From contig JBGSHJ010000049.1 in NCBI GenBank assembly GCA_041752315.1, positions 185,688-249,687 on the forward strand: DNA of 64,000 bases, in the 5' to 3' direction. This document shows, one piece after another, positions 15,552-24,219 of this stretch. Made by a program: the position numbers and the translations under genes. How positions within the stretch are numbered: the first letter of the stretch is position 1; each line of letters opens with the position of its first letter. The stretch is from SYFY01 sp041752315. Its GTDB lineage: Bacteria > Pseudomonadota > Gammaproteobacteria > Pseudomonadales > Azotimanducaceae. The notes beneath the pieces were generated by a model. It made no database searches. It was not told the DNA's origin and saw only the letters and a program-made list of their open reading frames with translations.

Positions 15552-16958
15552 TCAGGGTGTTCCTGGCCCAGGTGCTTGCTCGCGGGCTGACAGAGAACGA
15601 AACCGCTGGATGGCCCGCTCCCTGGCAAACCTGTGCTCGACTATCGGTGCCGGGTAATCGAGCTGCAGACCCGACTTCCACGGCTCGAACAGGTGTCGGT
15701 CGGGAACGTCCGCAAGCTCGGGAATCATGGAACGCGTGAAATCACCTCGCGGATCGTACTTCTTCCCCTGTTCTGCCGGGTTGAAGATCCGGAAGTACGG
15801 TGCTGCGTCCGTGCCTGTTGACGCACTCCACTGCCAGCCTCCGTTGTTGGGTGCAAAGTCGCCATCCACCAGTTGCTGCATGAAATAACGCTCTCCGTGG
15901 TGCCAGTCGATCAGCAGGTGCTTGGTCAGGAACATGGCGGTCACCATGCGCAACCGATTGTGCATCCAGCCCGTGTCGTTGAGCTGACGCATGGCCGCAT
16001 CAACCAGTGGATAACCGGTTTTTCCAGCCTGCCACGCAGCCAGGCCCACCGTATCAGGTTCCCACTGCAGGTCATCGTACTGGCGTTGAAACGAACGCCC
16101 CTTCGACACGTGCGGAAACGCCGCGATGACGTGCGCATAAAAATCCCGCCAGATCAGTTCATTGGCCCAGGAGGACTCCTCGACCGCCTGCAGCCTGCGC
16201 ATTGCCGCCAGACACTGACGTGGCGAGATTGCTCCCACCGAGAGGTAAGCCGACAGGCGGCTGGTGCCGGCTATGGCAGGGTAATCACGAGCCTGTGCAT
16301 AGGTGGTGAGATGATTGGTGCAGAAACGCTGCAGCCTGTGCCAGGCTTCACCTTCTCCACCCGGCCAGTCCTTCGCACCCAGCAAATCGTCGTCCGGATT
16401 CCAGGGTAGTGCCAGTGGCTGAATCGGACTGTTTCGAAGTTGAGGCACATCCAGCGGTATGCAGGAGTCCGCGGTCAGCAGGCTGAGCCATTTCCGCTTG
16501 AACGGTGTGAAAACCGTATAGGGCTCGCTTTTGGCAGTCAGCACCGAACCCGGTGGCAATATCACCGAGCCATCCACCCGGGTACAGCCGAGTCCCGCCT
16601 TCCTCACGGCTCGCCAGACCATCCGGTCACGACGCAGTTCATTGAGTGGATACTCGGCGTTGAAGTGCAGGTGCGAAGCGCCGAGGCTGCGCATGAGTCC
16701 AACCAGCGCATCGGGTGCATCGCAAAACCAGGGTACTTCAATCACATGAAGTGGAATGCCCAACTTTGCGAGCGATTGTGACAGCGCCACGACGCTGCGA
16801 CGGATGAAGGCGAGCTTGCGCTCGCCATGATCATGGTCTTGCCACTGTGCTTCGCTGAGCAGGAAGCAACCCACTGCCTGCCCTGCATCGCAAGCCGCAT
16901 GCAGCGCAGGGTTGTCAGCGATCCGCAGGTCGCTGCGGAACCATACCAGCTGTTTCAG
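15552..16958 (-). CDS. phrB: Deoxyribodipyrimidine (CPD) photolyase with apparent CTG start
   Basis: Light-driven repair of cyclobutane pyrimidine dimers using FADH2 and an antenna chromophore. The protein is of the class I type, with WANELIWRDFYAHVIAAFPHVSKGRSFQ, DAAMRQLNDTGWMHNRLRMVTAMFLTKHLLIDW and FAPNNGGWQWSASTGTDAAPYFRIFNP. The first standard start (GTG at 16874) would remove the conserved N-terminus. In frame upstream, residues read KQLVWFRSDLRIADNPALHA, exactly the family start, directly after a CTG at 16958. A TAA at 16974-16976 closes the frame, and no ATG, GTG or TTG lies between. So either CTG initiates (468 aa) or the start was mutated. It follows the NTF2-like gene by 27 bases. 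Confidence 0.9.
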   Translation of the reverse strand: MKQLVWFRSDLRIADNPALHAACDAGQAVGCFLLSEAQWQDHDHGERKLAFIRRSVVALSQSLAKLGIPLHVIEVPWFCDAPDALVGLMRSLGASHLHFNAEYPLNELRRDRMVWRAVRKAGLGCTRVDGSVILPPGSVLTAKSEPYTVFTPFKRKWLSLLTADSCIPLDVPQLRNSPIQPLALPWNPDDDLLGAKDWPGGEGEAWHRLQRFCTNHLTTYAQARDYPAIAGTSRLSAYLSVGAISPRQCLAAMRRLQAVEESSWANELIWRDFYAHVIAAFPHVSKGRSFQRQYDDLQWEPDTVGLAAWQAGKTGYPLVDAAMRQLNDTGWMHNRLRMVTAMFLTKHLLIDWHHGERYFMQQLVDGDFAPNNGGWQWSASTGTDAAPYFRIFNPAEQGKKYDPRGDFTRSMIPELADVPDRHLFEPWKSGLQLDYPAPIVEHRFARERAIQRFRSLSAREQAPGPGTP

Positions 16959-16985
16959 CGGTGCCTGATCCGGTTACGGGACTGG

Positions 16986-17405
16986 TTACTGGTCTGTCTG
17001 GATACGGGTGCCCCTGGATGCCAGCTCATGCCGTTTGATCTTCCAGCCATCCTTGGTCCTCACCATGTTGCACTTGTAGGTGGCCCAGAGGGTCAGCGTG
17101 GTCTTCGGATCATCTTTCATGTAGTGGTGTGCCTGCACATCCGTGCGGCACTGTGCGGTATCACCGCTGATCGTTGCCAATTGTGGCCCGAGCATGTGCT
17201 GCGTCGGCCCGAATCGCTCCAGGGCCTTGACCACATAGTCCCGCCAGTTATCGCCTCCATGCACGGTGGTGGGACCAAATCCGACCACTTCCACGTCATC
17301 CGCAAAACAGCTGCGATACATCACCATGTCACGTTCATCCACACCGGCGGCATAACGCAACATGACGTCCATCAGCGCAATTCTGTCGGTTGCCCAATCG
17401 CTCAT
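16986..17405 (-). CDS. NTF2-like / SnoaL-like domain protein
   Basis: A 139-residue single-domain protein with the cone-shaped alpha+beta NTF2 fold pattern. An N-terminal helix (WATDRIALMDVMLRYAAGVDERDMVMYRSCFADDVEVVGFGP) is followed by strands including TAQCRTDVQAHHYMKDD and ATYKCNMVRTKDGWKIKRHELASRGTR. The helix-strand D-x-x-M-Y-x-x-C-F-A-D-D pattern is typical of SnoaL/ketosteroid-isomerase relatives, which act as small hydrolases, isomerases or dehydratases, or bind ligands. It is upstream of the photolyase on the same strand and divergent from an acyl-CoA synthetase, with which a metabolic link is more likely than with DNA repair. Confidence 0.82.
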   Translation of the reverse strand: MSDWATDRIALMDVMLRYAAGVDERDMVMYRSCFADDVEVVGFGPTTVHGGDNWRDYVVKALERFGPTQHMLGPQLATISGDTAQCRTDVQAHHYMKDDPKTTLTLWATYKCNMVRTKDGWKIKRHELASRGTRIQTDQ

Positions 17406-17416
17406 CTTCTTCCCCC

Positions 17417-17446
17417 TTGATACTGATTGCTTGACGCTGGTATTAA
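17417..17446 (+). promoter_or_regulatory. Putative promoter of the acyl-CoA synthetase gene
   Basis: TTGATA (17417-17422), an 18-bp spacer and TATTAA (17441-17446) lie 37 bases before the ATG at 17484. Each hexamer matches the sigma-70 consensus at four or more positions. Pattern match only. Confidence 0.4.
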
Positions 17447-17483
17447 GCCTGCTGCACCAACATCACGCAACAAAAGGCCAATC

Positions 17484-19031
17484 ATGTATCCAGGACACTG
17501 GGCCCGCGTCAAACCTGAAGAGGCGGCGATCATTCATGCGTTTACCGGTGAGGTGATCTCGTGGGCCGCGCTGGACCAGACGTCCAGCCGCGTTGCGCGG
17601 CTGCTGCGCAGACTTGGACTGAAGACCGGCGACCATGTCAGCCTGATCATGGAAAACCACCTTGACTACCTGCCCTTTGCCTGGGGTGCGATGCGTGCCG
17701 GGTTGTATCTCACCTGCATCAATCGTTACCTCACCGCTGAAGAAATGGCTTACATCGTCACCGATTCACGCGCCGGCGCAGTGCTCGCTTCCGCCCTCGT
17801 CTGTGATCTTCCGGAGCTGAAGCGGCTCACCGGGGCGACTGCGCACCACCTTGCGGTCCGTGGCCAGTCCAGCGGCTGGCAGGACTATCTGACCCTCCTG
17901 GAGGCTGAACTGCCAACGCCTCTGGAACACGAACCCATGGGCGACAGCATGCTCTACAGCTCCGGCAGCACGGGCAGGCCGAAGGGCATCAAGCGTCCGT
18001 TGACCGGCAAGACAATCCAGGAGGGCATTCCTGGCGTTGAAAGGAACAATCTCTACGGAATTGATGACCAGACCATCTACCTGTCCCCGGCTCCCCTGTA
18101 TCACGCCGCGCCATTCGGTTTCTGCATGCGAACGTTATCGCTGGGTGGCCGTGTGGTCATGATGGAGAAGTTCGACGCCGAACAGTCACTGGCTGCCATC
18201 GAGCGGTTTGGCATCACGCACAGCCAATGGGTACCCACCATGTTTGTGCGCCTGTTGAAGATCGACCCGGAGATTCGCACGCGCTATGACCTCTCTTCCC
18301 ACCGCTGCGCCATCCACGCAGCAGCACCCTGCCCCGTGTCCGTGAAACAGCAGATGATGGACTGGTGGGGACCAATCATCTGGGAGTACTACGCCGGTAC
18401 CGAGCGCAACGGCTCGACCATCATAGGTCCGGAAGACTGGCTGGCCCATCCCGGCTCGGTCGGGCGCGCCGCCAGCGGCATCATCCACATCTGCGATGAA
18501 GACGGTTCTGAAATGCCTGTTGGCGAGCCTGGTCTGGTGTATTTCGAACAGGCGGTACGTCCCTTTGAATATCACAACGATGCCGCAAAAACCGCCAGTT
18601 CAGCACATCCGCAACACTCCAACTGGACGTCCCTCGGTGATGTCGGCTATCTCGATGCTGACGGTTATCTGTTCCTGACCGATCGCAAGGCGTTCATGAT
18701 CATCTCTGGTGGTGTGAACATCTATCCTCGCGAAATCGAGGATGCCCTGATCCTGCACGACAAGGTAGCCGACGTCGCCGTGTTTGGCATTCCCGACGAG
18801 GAATTTGGCGAGGCGGTCAAGGCGGTGATCCAGCCTGCCGAGGGCATCCAGGGCGACGCGAAACTTGCGGCTGAACTGCAGGCGTTTGCCAGGCAGCACC
18901 TGGCTGGCTACAAGATTCCCAGAACCATTGATTTCATGGCCGAACTGCCGAGATTGCCCACCGGCAAGCTGTACAAAAAAGTCCTGCGCGATCCTTACTG
19001 GCCGGCCTCACCAAAAGCTTCTCGCCGGTAA
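17484..19031 (+). CDS. Acyl-CoA synthetase (AMP-binding, ANL superfamily)
   Basis: A 515-residue adenylating enzyme that would activate a carboxylic acid to its CoA thioester. Motifs visible are the P-loop-like MLYSSGSTGRPKGIKRPL, the A5-type EYYAGTERNGSTIIGPEDW, YLDADGYLFLTDRKAFMIISGGVNIYPREIEDAL, and the C-terminal catalytic Lys region LPRLPTGKLYKKVLRDPYW. The ATG at 17484 is chosen over the longer frame from 17427 because AGGCC precedes it and MYPGHWARVKPEEAAII is a natural family start. Substrate not predictable by eye. The 3' end overlaps the convergent amidohydrolase by 37 bases. Confidence 0.92.
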   Translation: MYPGHWARVKPEEAAIIHAFTGEVISWAALDQTSSRVARLLRRLGLKTGDHVSLIMENHLDYLPFAWGAMRAGLYLTCINRYLTAEEMAYIVTDSRAGAVLASALVCDLPELKRLTGATAHHLAVRGQSSGWQDYLTLLEAELPTPLEHEPMGDSMLYSSGSTGRPKGIKRPLTGKTIQEGIPGVERNNLYGIDDQTIYLSPAPLYHAAPFGFCMRTLSLGGRVVMMEKFDAEQSLAAIERFGITHSQWVPTMFVRLLKIDPEIRTRYDLSSHRCAIHAAAPCPVSVKQQMMDWWGPIIWEYYAGTERNGSTIIGPEDWLAHPGSVGRAASGIIHICDEDGSEMPVGEPGLVYFEQAVRPFEYHNDAAKTASSAHPQHSNWTSLGDVGYLDADGYLFLTDRKAFMIISGGVNIYPREIEDALILHDKVADVAVFGIPDEEFGEAVKAVIQPAEGIQGDAKLAAELQAFARQHLAGYKIPRTIDFMAELPRLPTGKLYKKVLRDPYWPASPKASRR

Positions 19032-20494
19032 CGCAGCATCCTGCCTGACCCGGCGTTGTGGTGGTGACCCTGCTGCAATGCCAGGGAACCATTGACCCAC
19101 ACCGCCTCGATGCCAAGGGGATACTGTTTTGGATCATCGTAGGTTGCCGTGTCCATGATCACGTCCGGATCGAAGAGCACGAGGTCCGCCCAGTATCCCG
19201 TCTGAATACGTCCACGCAGCTGCATGCCAAACGTGTCGGCGGCCAGGGACGTCATGCGTCTTACAGCCTCCGGCAGCTTCAGGATACCCCGTTCCCTGAC
19301 ATATCGGGCGAGCACACGGGGAAACGTGCCAAACAGACGTGGATGCGGCCGGCCACGCAGATCGGGGATACCGTCGGAACCGACCATCATGTCATGCCAG
19401 GCAAGATTGGATTCGATGTCTGCTTCATCGATGATGAAATGGATGCAGATCGTCCGGTCACCGCCCGGTGCGGTGAGAATCAGCTTGACTGCATCGACGA
19501 TGTCGATCCCCCGCTCTTCGGCAATCTGGGTCAGCATGCGCCCTTCGAAATCGCGAAATGGTGGACAACTGGCGATGCGAATCACCTCGGCCAGTTCCCG
19601 GTTGACCCGATCGAGGTTGAAGTATTCGATCATTCGGCCGCTGCCAGCGGTGTAGGGATATACATCGAGAGTGACCCGCTGGCCAGCAGCGAGCGCTGCA
19701 TCAACCCTGTCGAGCGAGGCTCTTACCTTGCCCCAGTTGGGCGAGCCGGCTGCCTTGTGATGGGAGATGTGCACATGCACATCGCTGGCGAGGCCGATGG
19801 TGAGTGTTTCTTCGACTGCTTCGAGCAGACGATCGCCTTCGTTACGCATGTGAGTGGTATACAGCGCATCAAAGGGTTGTGCACACCGGGCAAGCTCAAT
19901 GACTTCTTCGGTCATGCTCCAGCGACCGGGACGATAGATGAGACCGGTCGAAAACCCGCACGCTCCCTGCTCCAGTGCCCGACTGACGTGTGCACGCATG
20001 TCTGCAAGTTCCGATCCCGAAGGCGCGCGCCGGGACTCGCCCATGACGAGCGAGCGCACGGTGTTGTGCCCGACCAGCATCATGTTGTTGATGGCCGGTT
20101 TACTGGCCGCAACCGCCGCGAAATAACCTTCGAGATCTCGGAAGTCACCCTTGAGACCCGCCAGAATGCCGCCACTTGCTGCCGTTGCGTCCACTGAAGG
20201 GTCGGCGGGAATGGCGCTGAATCCACAATTGCCACTGACCACGGAGGTCACACCCTGTGCCAGTTTGAAGGTCATGTCCGGAAAACGCAGGAATGCGCCG
20301 TCGTCATGGGAATGGGTGTCGATGAAGCCAGGCGCCAGGGTCAGACCGCGACCATCCAGCTCGGTTCGGGCATTGCCTGCAACACCCACCGAGTCGATAC
20401 GGCCATCCTTGATGCCGACATCACCCTGCACGGGCCTGGTACCTGTACCGTCCAGGATCGCCACGTTGCGAATCACATAATCAAGCATCAGCAC
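18995..20494 (-). CDS. N-acyl-D-amino-acid deacylase-type amidohydrolase
   Basis: A 499-residue member of the D-aminoacylase branch of the amidohydrolase superfamily. It starts LDYVIRNVAILDGTGTRPVQGDVGIKDGRIDSVG and has the metal-binding LAPGFIDTHSHDDGAFLRFPDMTFKLAQGVTSVVSGNCGFS. Further landmarks are HISHHKAAGSPNWGKV with metal-ligand His, MVGSDGIPDLRGRPHPRLFGTFPRVLARYVRERG with the catalytic Asp, and the closing RGRIQTGYWADLVLFDPD. It should cleave an N-acyl or carbamoyl group; true substrates of this family are often unknown. It lies 45 bases after a GMC oxidoreductase on the same strand, downstream of TauD, which suggests one catabolic operon 22926-18995. Confidence 0.92.
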   Translation of the reverse strand: MLMLDYVIRNVAILDGTGTRPVQGDVGIKDGRIDSVGVAGNARTELDGRGLTLAPGFIDTHSHDDGAFLRFPDMTFKLAQGVTSVVSGNCGFSAIPADPSVDATAASGGILAGLKGDFRDLEGYFAAVAASKPAINNMMLVGHNTVRSLVMGESRRAPSGSELADMRAHVSRALEQGACGFSTGLIYRPGRWSMTEEVIELARCAQPFDALYTTHMRNEGDRLLEAVEETLTIGLASDVHVHISHHKAAGSPNWGKVRASLDRVDAALAAGQRVTLDVYPYTAGSGRMIEYFNLDRVNRELAEVIRIASCPPFRDFEGRMLTQIAEERGIDIVDAVKLILTAPGGDRTICIHFIIDEADIESNLAWHDMMVGSDGIPDLRGRPHPRLFGTFPRVLARYVRERGILKLPEAVRRMTSLAADTFGMQLRGRIQTGYWADLVLFDPDVIMDTATYDDPKQYPLGIEAVWVNGSLALQQGHHHNAGSGRMLRYRREAFGEAGQ

Positions 20495-20539
20495 TTGCTC
20501 CGGAATTTTCCGGAGGCCCGGCCAGCAGCCAGGCCTCCG

Positions 20540-22075
20540 CTACAACGAGTACATCGATGGTGTCTTGCGCATCTGCTCGCCGATCTTCTCGCCGATCATG
20601 ATGCACGTCAGATTGGTATTGGCGCGTGGTACCGACGGCATGATGGACGCATCGGCCACCACCAATCCGTCCATCGCGTGGCAACGTCCATGCTGGTCAA
20701 CCACTGCCATGGGGTCGCTGCCTGGCCCCATTTTCAGCGTTCCGCTGGGATGATAGCCACTGGCGGAGAGCTTCTGTGCCAGCCCGGCCAATGCCTCGTC
20801 ACTGGTCCCTCGAGCCGGATCCGGGAAGGTAATCGCCTCGATCATGCTTTTCAGTGGTTCGACCGTGGCAAATCGCAGCGTATCCCGCAAACAGCCCACC
20901 AGACGACTGCGATCCCGCGAGTCTTCACAGAAATGATTGTGAACCAGCGGTGCAGCAAGCGGGTCGGCGGAACCCAACAGCAATTCTCCGCGGCCATATT
21001 GATATTCCAGTACCGAGGCGATCGCGAACATCGGTGGACCGCCGGGTCGGCCGGCAAAACTGATCTGCTCGATCTGCAGGTCATTGCGCTTGTCCGACCC
21101 TTCCGCGGTATACCGCAGGATGGTCTGAATCAGTGGAGAGTCATGGTCGATGACCACTCCATCACGAGCCCTGCAGACAATGGAGAGTGCAGGATGATCG
21201 GAGAGGTTCTGGCCCACACCGGCCAGATCACTGACCACATCGATCCCGTGCGCGGCAAGCTGGGCAGCAGGTCCGATCCCTGATCGCATCAGCAGTGCAG
21301 GTGACTGGAGTGCTCCCGCTGCCACCACGACCAGTCGGGCATGCAGTTGTTCGAGCTTTCCATCTGGCTGCAGGATTTCAACGCCAACACATCGACCAGC
21401 CTTGATCACAAGCCGGCTCACATGGCTGTCAGCCCGGATGAGCAGATTGGGTCTCACTCTCGCCGGTGCCAGATACCCGACCGCGCAGGATACCCGCAGG
21501 CGTCCCAGCTTGTTCATCGGATGCGGCCCGGCACCATAACTCCAGGGGTCATTGGCATCGGCACACTGCGGATACCCCAGAACATCGGCAGCAGCCAGGA
21601 ATGCCGCTTGCGGCTGTGTCAGTTCATGCTGTCGATATCTGCGGATGCTGATCGGCCCGGCGTCACCGTGAAAAGCCGCATCACCAAAATCCAGATCCCG
21701 CTCCAGTCGACAGAACGCCGGCAGCACCTCTGCCCATGACCATTCGGGATTGCCTGCCGCCGCCCACTCGTCGTAGTCCTCGGGCATGCCACGCAAGGCA
21801 ATGGTTGTGTTCACCGCTGACGAACCACCGGTCACACGCCCTCGGGGAAACACCACGGAGCGCCCCTGGGTCGGTTCATAGACAAACCCCCAATCGTGAT
21901 CACGATAGGAATTGTTGTGGCTGTTCACCAGATCGTAAGGCGTTGCGGCAAGATCCGGATAGTCCGGCCCCGCCTCGACCAGGCAGACCGACAGATCCGG
22001 ATTTTCGGACGCACGTGCAGCGATGACACTGCCGCTGCTGCCAGCACCAACAACCAGCACGTCGAAAACGGTCAC
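20540..22075 (-). CDS. GMC family FAD-dependent oxidoreductase
   Basis: A 511-residue glucose-methanol-choline oxidoreductase. The N-terminal ADP-binding motif VVGAGSSGSVIAARASENPDLSVCLVEAGPDYP is followed by signature 1 (FPRGRVTGGSSAVNTTIALRG) and signature 2 (GALQSPALLMRSGIGP). The C-terminal catalytic region has SGYHPSGTLKMG with the active His and PRANTNLTCIMIGEKI with the partner Asn. It oxidises a primary or secondary alcohol. The start ATG overlaps the stop of the TauD-like gene by 4 bases (ATGA), which implies translational coupling, so the hydroxylated TauD product could be its substrate (inference). Confidence 0.94.
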   Translation of the reverse strand: MTVFDVLVVGAGSSGSVIAARASENPDLSVCLVEAGPDYPDLAATPYDLVNSHNNSYRDHDWGFVYEPTQGRSVVFPRGRVTGGSSAVNTTIALRGMPEDYDEWAAAGNPEWSWAEVLPAFCRLERDLDFGDAAFHGDAGPISIRRYRQHELTQPQAAFLAAADVLGYPQCADANDPWSYGAGPHPMNKLGRLRVSCAVGYLAPARVRPNLLIRADSHVSRLVIKAGRCVGVEILQPDGKLEQLHARLVVVAAGALQSPALLMRSGIGPAAQLAAHGIDVVSDLAGVGQNLSDHPALSIVCRARDGVVIDHDSPLIQTILRYTAEGSDKRNDLQIEQISFAGRPGGPPMFAIASVLEYQYGRGELLLGSADPLAAPLVHNHFCEDSRDRSRLVGCLRDTLRFATVEPLKSMIEAITFPDPARGTSDEALAGLAQKLSASGYHPSGTLKMGPGSDPMAVVDQHGRCHAMDGLVVADASIMPSVPRANTNLTCIMIGEKIGEQMRKTPSMYSL

Positions 22076-22926
22076 GCGGCACCTCCCGCGACCTGCACAC
22101 GCAGAATGCGTCGAGGTGCATCCGCATGATCGTGTACGGCAAAGTGCTGCAGGATCCGGTTATCCCACATGACAAGATCACCGACACGCCAGTGATGCCT
22201 GGCCTGGTATTCTGGCCGGATCGCATGATCAAACAGGTATTCCAGCAGCGGCCTGCTTTCGGTGCGAGTCCAGCCGACAAATCGTTCCGTGAACGCACGG
22301 CACACATACAGCGCCTTGCGGCCAGATTCTTCGTGGACGCGGACTACCGGGTGCGTGGCACGCGGGGCTGCACTGGCATCCGCACCATACAGTCCGGCAA
22401 GACCGGCGGCGGCGTGTTCGGCGTGGAGGCCATCCAGCGCATCCTGCAGGCCTGCAGACAGGTCTTCGTAGGCAAGAGCCTGGTTGGCAAACGCGGTATC
22501 GCCACCCAGCGCAGGTGTTTCCAGTGCATAGAGCATGGTCAGCTTGGGAGGCGTGGTCTCGTAGCTCATGTCGGTATGCCAATGCTGATTCAGATCACGG
22601 CGTTTGCCCTGATTGCGCAGTTCGATGACTTCTGGCCAGGATTTCATCCCGGCATATGGGTGCCTGACAAGGTGGCCAAACCGACTGGCGAACCGCATCT
22701 GCTCGTCAGGTTCGAGTGTCTGGCCAGGGAACACCAGTACGTGATGCTCAAGGAAAGCAGCATTCAGGGCAGCAACCGTCGACTCTTCGACAAACCGGAC
22801 ATCGAGATTGTCCACACGGGCTCCGAGCGGCGCTGCAAAACGGGTGATCAGCACAGATGTTACTCCCTCGTCGACTACACCCACTCTCCTGCGCCTCATC
22901 ATGTCGGCGACGCTGCGCAAGTGCAA
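22072..22926 (-). CDS. TauD/TfdA-family Fe(II)/2-oxoglutarate dioxygenase
   Basis: A jelly-roll dioxygenase of 284 residues. The iron facial triad is visible as HWHTDMSYETTPPKLTMLYALETPALGGDTAFANQALAYEDL (H-x-D) and the distal His in ILQHFAVHDHADAPRRILRVQVAGG with the 2-oxoglutarate-binding Arg. The region APLGARVDNLDVR matches the typical start, so the true start may be a GTG or ATG up to 30 residues inside the called frame. Reactions in this family include oxidation of taurine, alkylsulfonates and phenoxyacetates; the substrate here is unknown. Coupled by a 4-base overlap to the GMC oxidoreductase. Its upstream end faces the MBL hydrolase. Confidence 0.92.
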   Translation of the reverse strand: MHLRSVADMMRRRRVGVVDEGVTSVLITRFAAPLGARVDNLDVRFVEESTVAALNAAFLEHHVLVFPGQTLEPDEQMRFASRFGHLVRHPYAGMKSWPEVIELRNQGKRRDLNQHWHTDMSYETTPPKLTMLYALETPALGGDTAFANQALAYEDLSAGLQDALDGLHAEHAAAGLAGLYGADASAAPRATHPVVRVHEESGRKALYVCRAFTERFVGWTRTESRPLLEYLFDHAIRPEYQARHHWRVGDLVMWDNRILQHFAVHDHADAPRRILRVQVAGGAA

Positions 22927-22997
22927 TCCTGCCGTATCCAGAGGTGGGCGGCAGGTTCCGGATGAGCATCGTTTCCGTTAATCTCGAGGGCCAACGA

Positions 22998-24053
22998 ATG
23001 GAATCATCGAGCATGCGCCGTTTTATCGCCGTTCTGTTTGTGCTGGTCGGGCTTGCCGGTGGCGCCGGTTGGCTGCTGCTCGATACCAGAACTGGCCAGG
23101 ACTGGCTTTTGCCACGTCTGGTGGATGCTGCGATGCGACAGACACCGATCCAGGCGTTTGACGGCTTGCGGGTTTTCATGTGCGGCACATCGTCACCACT
23201 GCCGTCGGGAGATCGGGCACAGGCATGTGTCGCTGTCCTCGCCGGAGGCGATCTCTTTCTGGTGGATGCAGGCATGGGTTCTGCAAACACGATGAACCTG
23301 CACGGCGAAGCCATGCAGAATCTGCGTGCAATCCTGATCACGCATTTTCATTCAGACCACATCTCGGGCATCTATGACTTCAACCTGGGCTCGTGGGTCG
23401 CCGGTCGCGGCGAACCGCTGGTTCTTGTCGGACCACCGGGTGTCGAACGGATCGCTGAGGGGCTCAACGAAGCGTTTGCACTCGACCGGTCCTATCGTGT
23501 CGCGCACCACGGCGAAGACCTGATGCTGCCGGCCCTGGGTGAGTTGGGTGCCAGAGAGATTGCACCGGGCGAGATCTGGAACAACGAGGGGCTGGTCATC
23601 ACCGCCTTCCCGGTTGACCACGCGCCGATCAATCCGGCGTACGGTTACCGGTTCGACTACAAAGGACGATCTGTCGTGATCAGTGGCGACAGCAACGTCG
23701 TTGAGTCACTTGTCAGCGCGGCCAAAGGTGCAGATCTGCTGCTGCACGATGCCCTCTCCATGCCCATCCTGAAGGCGATGGAGGACGGCGCCTTGAAAGC
23801 AGGCCGACCTCGGCAGGCGAAGATCTTTGGTGACATCCAGAACTATCACGCCGGGGCAGATACCCTGGGTGCGCTGATCACCCAAACCGACGTTGGAATG
23901 CTTGCCGTCTATCACCTCGTCCCGCCACCCAGAAACCTCCTGATGGAGCGCATCTTCAAACGCGACCTGCCGGCGGGAACCGTGATCACCCGCGACGGCA
24001 TGGTGTTCAGCCTGCCTGCCGGAAGTCAGGATATCCGGATCATCAAATCCTGA
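22998..24053 (+). CDS. MBL-fold metallo-hydrolase, exported or membrane-anchored
   Basis: A 351-residue protein with an N-terminal hydrophobic stretch (SMRRFIAVLFVLVGLAGGAGWLLL) that acts as signal or anchor, then a metallo-beta-lactamase domain. The metal site is ILITHFHSDHISGIYDFNLGSW (HxHxDH), with LFLVDAGMGSANTMN before it. SVVISGDSNVVESLVSAAKGADLLLHDAL supplies the Asp bridging ligand, and NYHAGADTLGALITQTDVGMLAVYHLVPPP the last His. The pattern is close to the RNase Z/arylsulfatase-like lactonase branch. The ATG at 22998 has GAGGG 8 bases upstream; the frame is open further upstream but overlaps the divergent TauD gene. Function beyond hydrolysis is unknown. Confidence 0.87.
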   Translation: MESSSMRRFIAVLFVLVGLAGGAGWLLLDTRTGQDWLLPRLVDAAMRQTPIQAFDGLRVFMCGTSSPLPSGDRAQACVAVLAGGDLFLVDAGMGSANTMNLHGEAMQNLRAILITHFHSDHISGIYDFNLGSWVAGRGEPLVLVGPPGVERIAEGLNEAFALDRSYRVAHHGEDLMLPALGELGAREIAPGEIWNNEGLVITAFPVDHAPINPAYGYRFDYKGRSVVISGDSNVVESLVSAAKGADLLLHDALSMPILKAMEDGALKAGRPRQAKIFGDIQNYHAGADTLGALITQTDVGMLAVYHLVPPPRNLLMERIFKRDLPAGTVITRDGMVFSLPAGSQDIRIIKS

Positions 24054-24219
24054 TCACCCGGCCTGACCTCCAGCACAAGTTCAACAAATCTGCTTTCGCC
24101 CGATTATCCTGACCCTCTCGCTGGCGGGGGTGCGGGTCTTGGGCCACACTTTCAATACAGCGGCTCTGGTTGTCGAGCGCTGTCCACTACGGCTATCCGT
24201 CGATCCACGGGAGTGAAGG

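Noticed and set aside
19058..20197. 379-codon plus-strand frame
   Set aside because: Antisense to the amidohydrolase; Cys/His-rich composition is that of a reversed strand.
24111..24137. GACCC...GGGTC repeat between the MBL hydrolase and bkdA1
   Set aside because: Only 5 bp with a long loop and no T-run; below what I would call a terminator.
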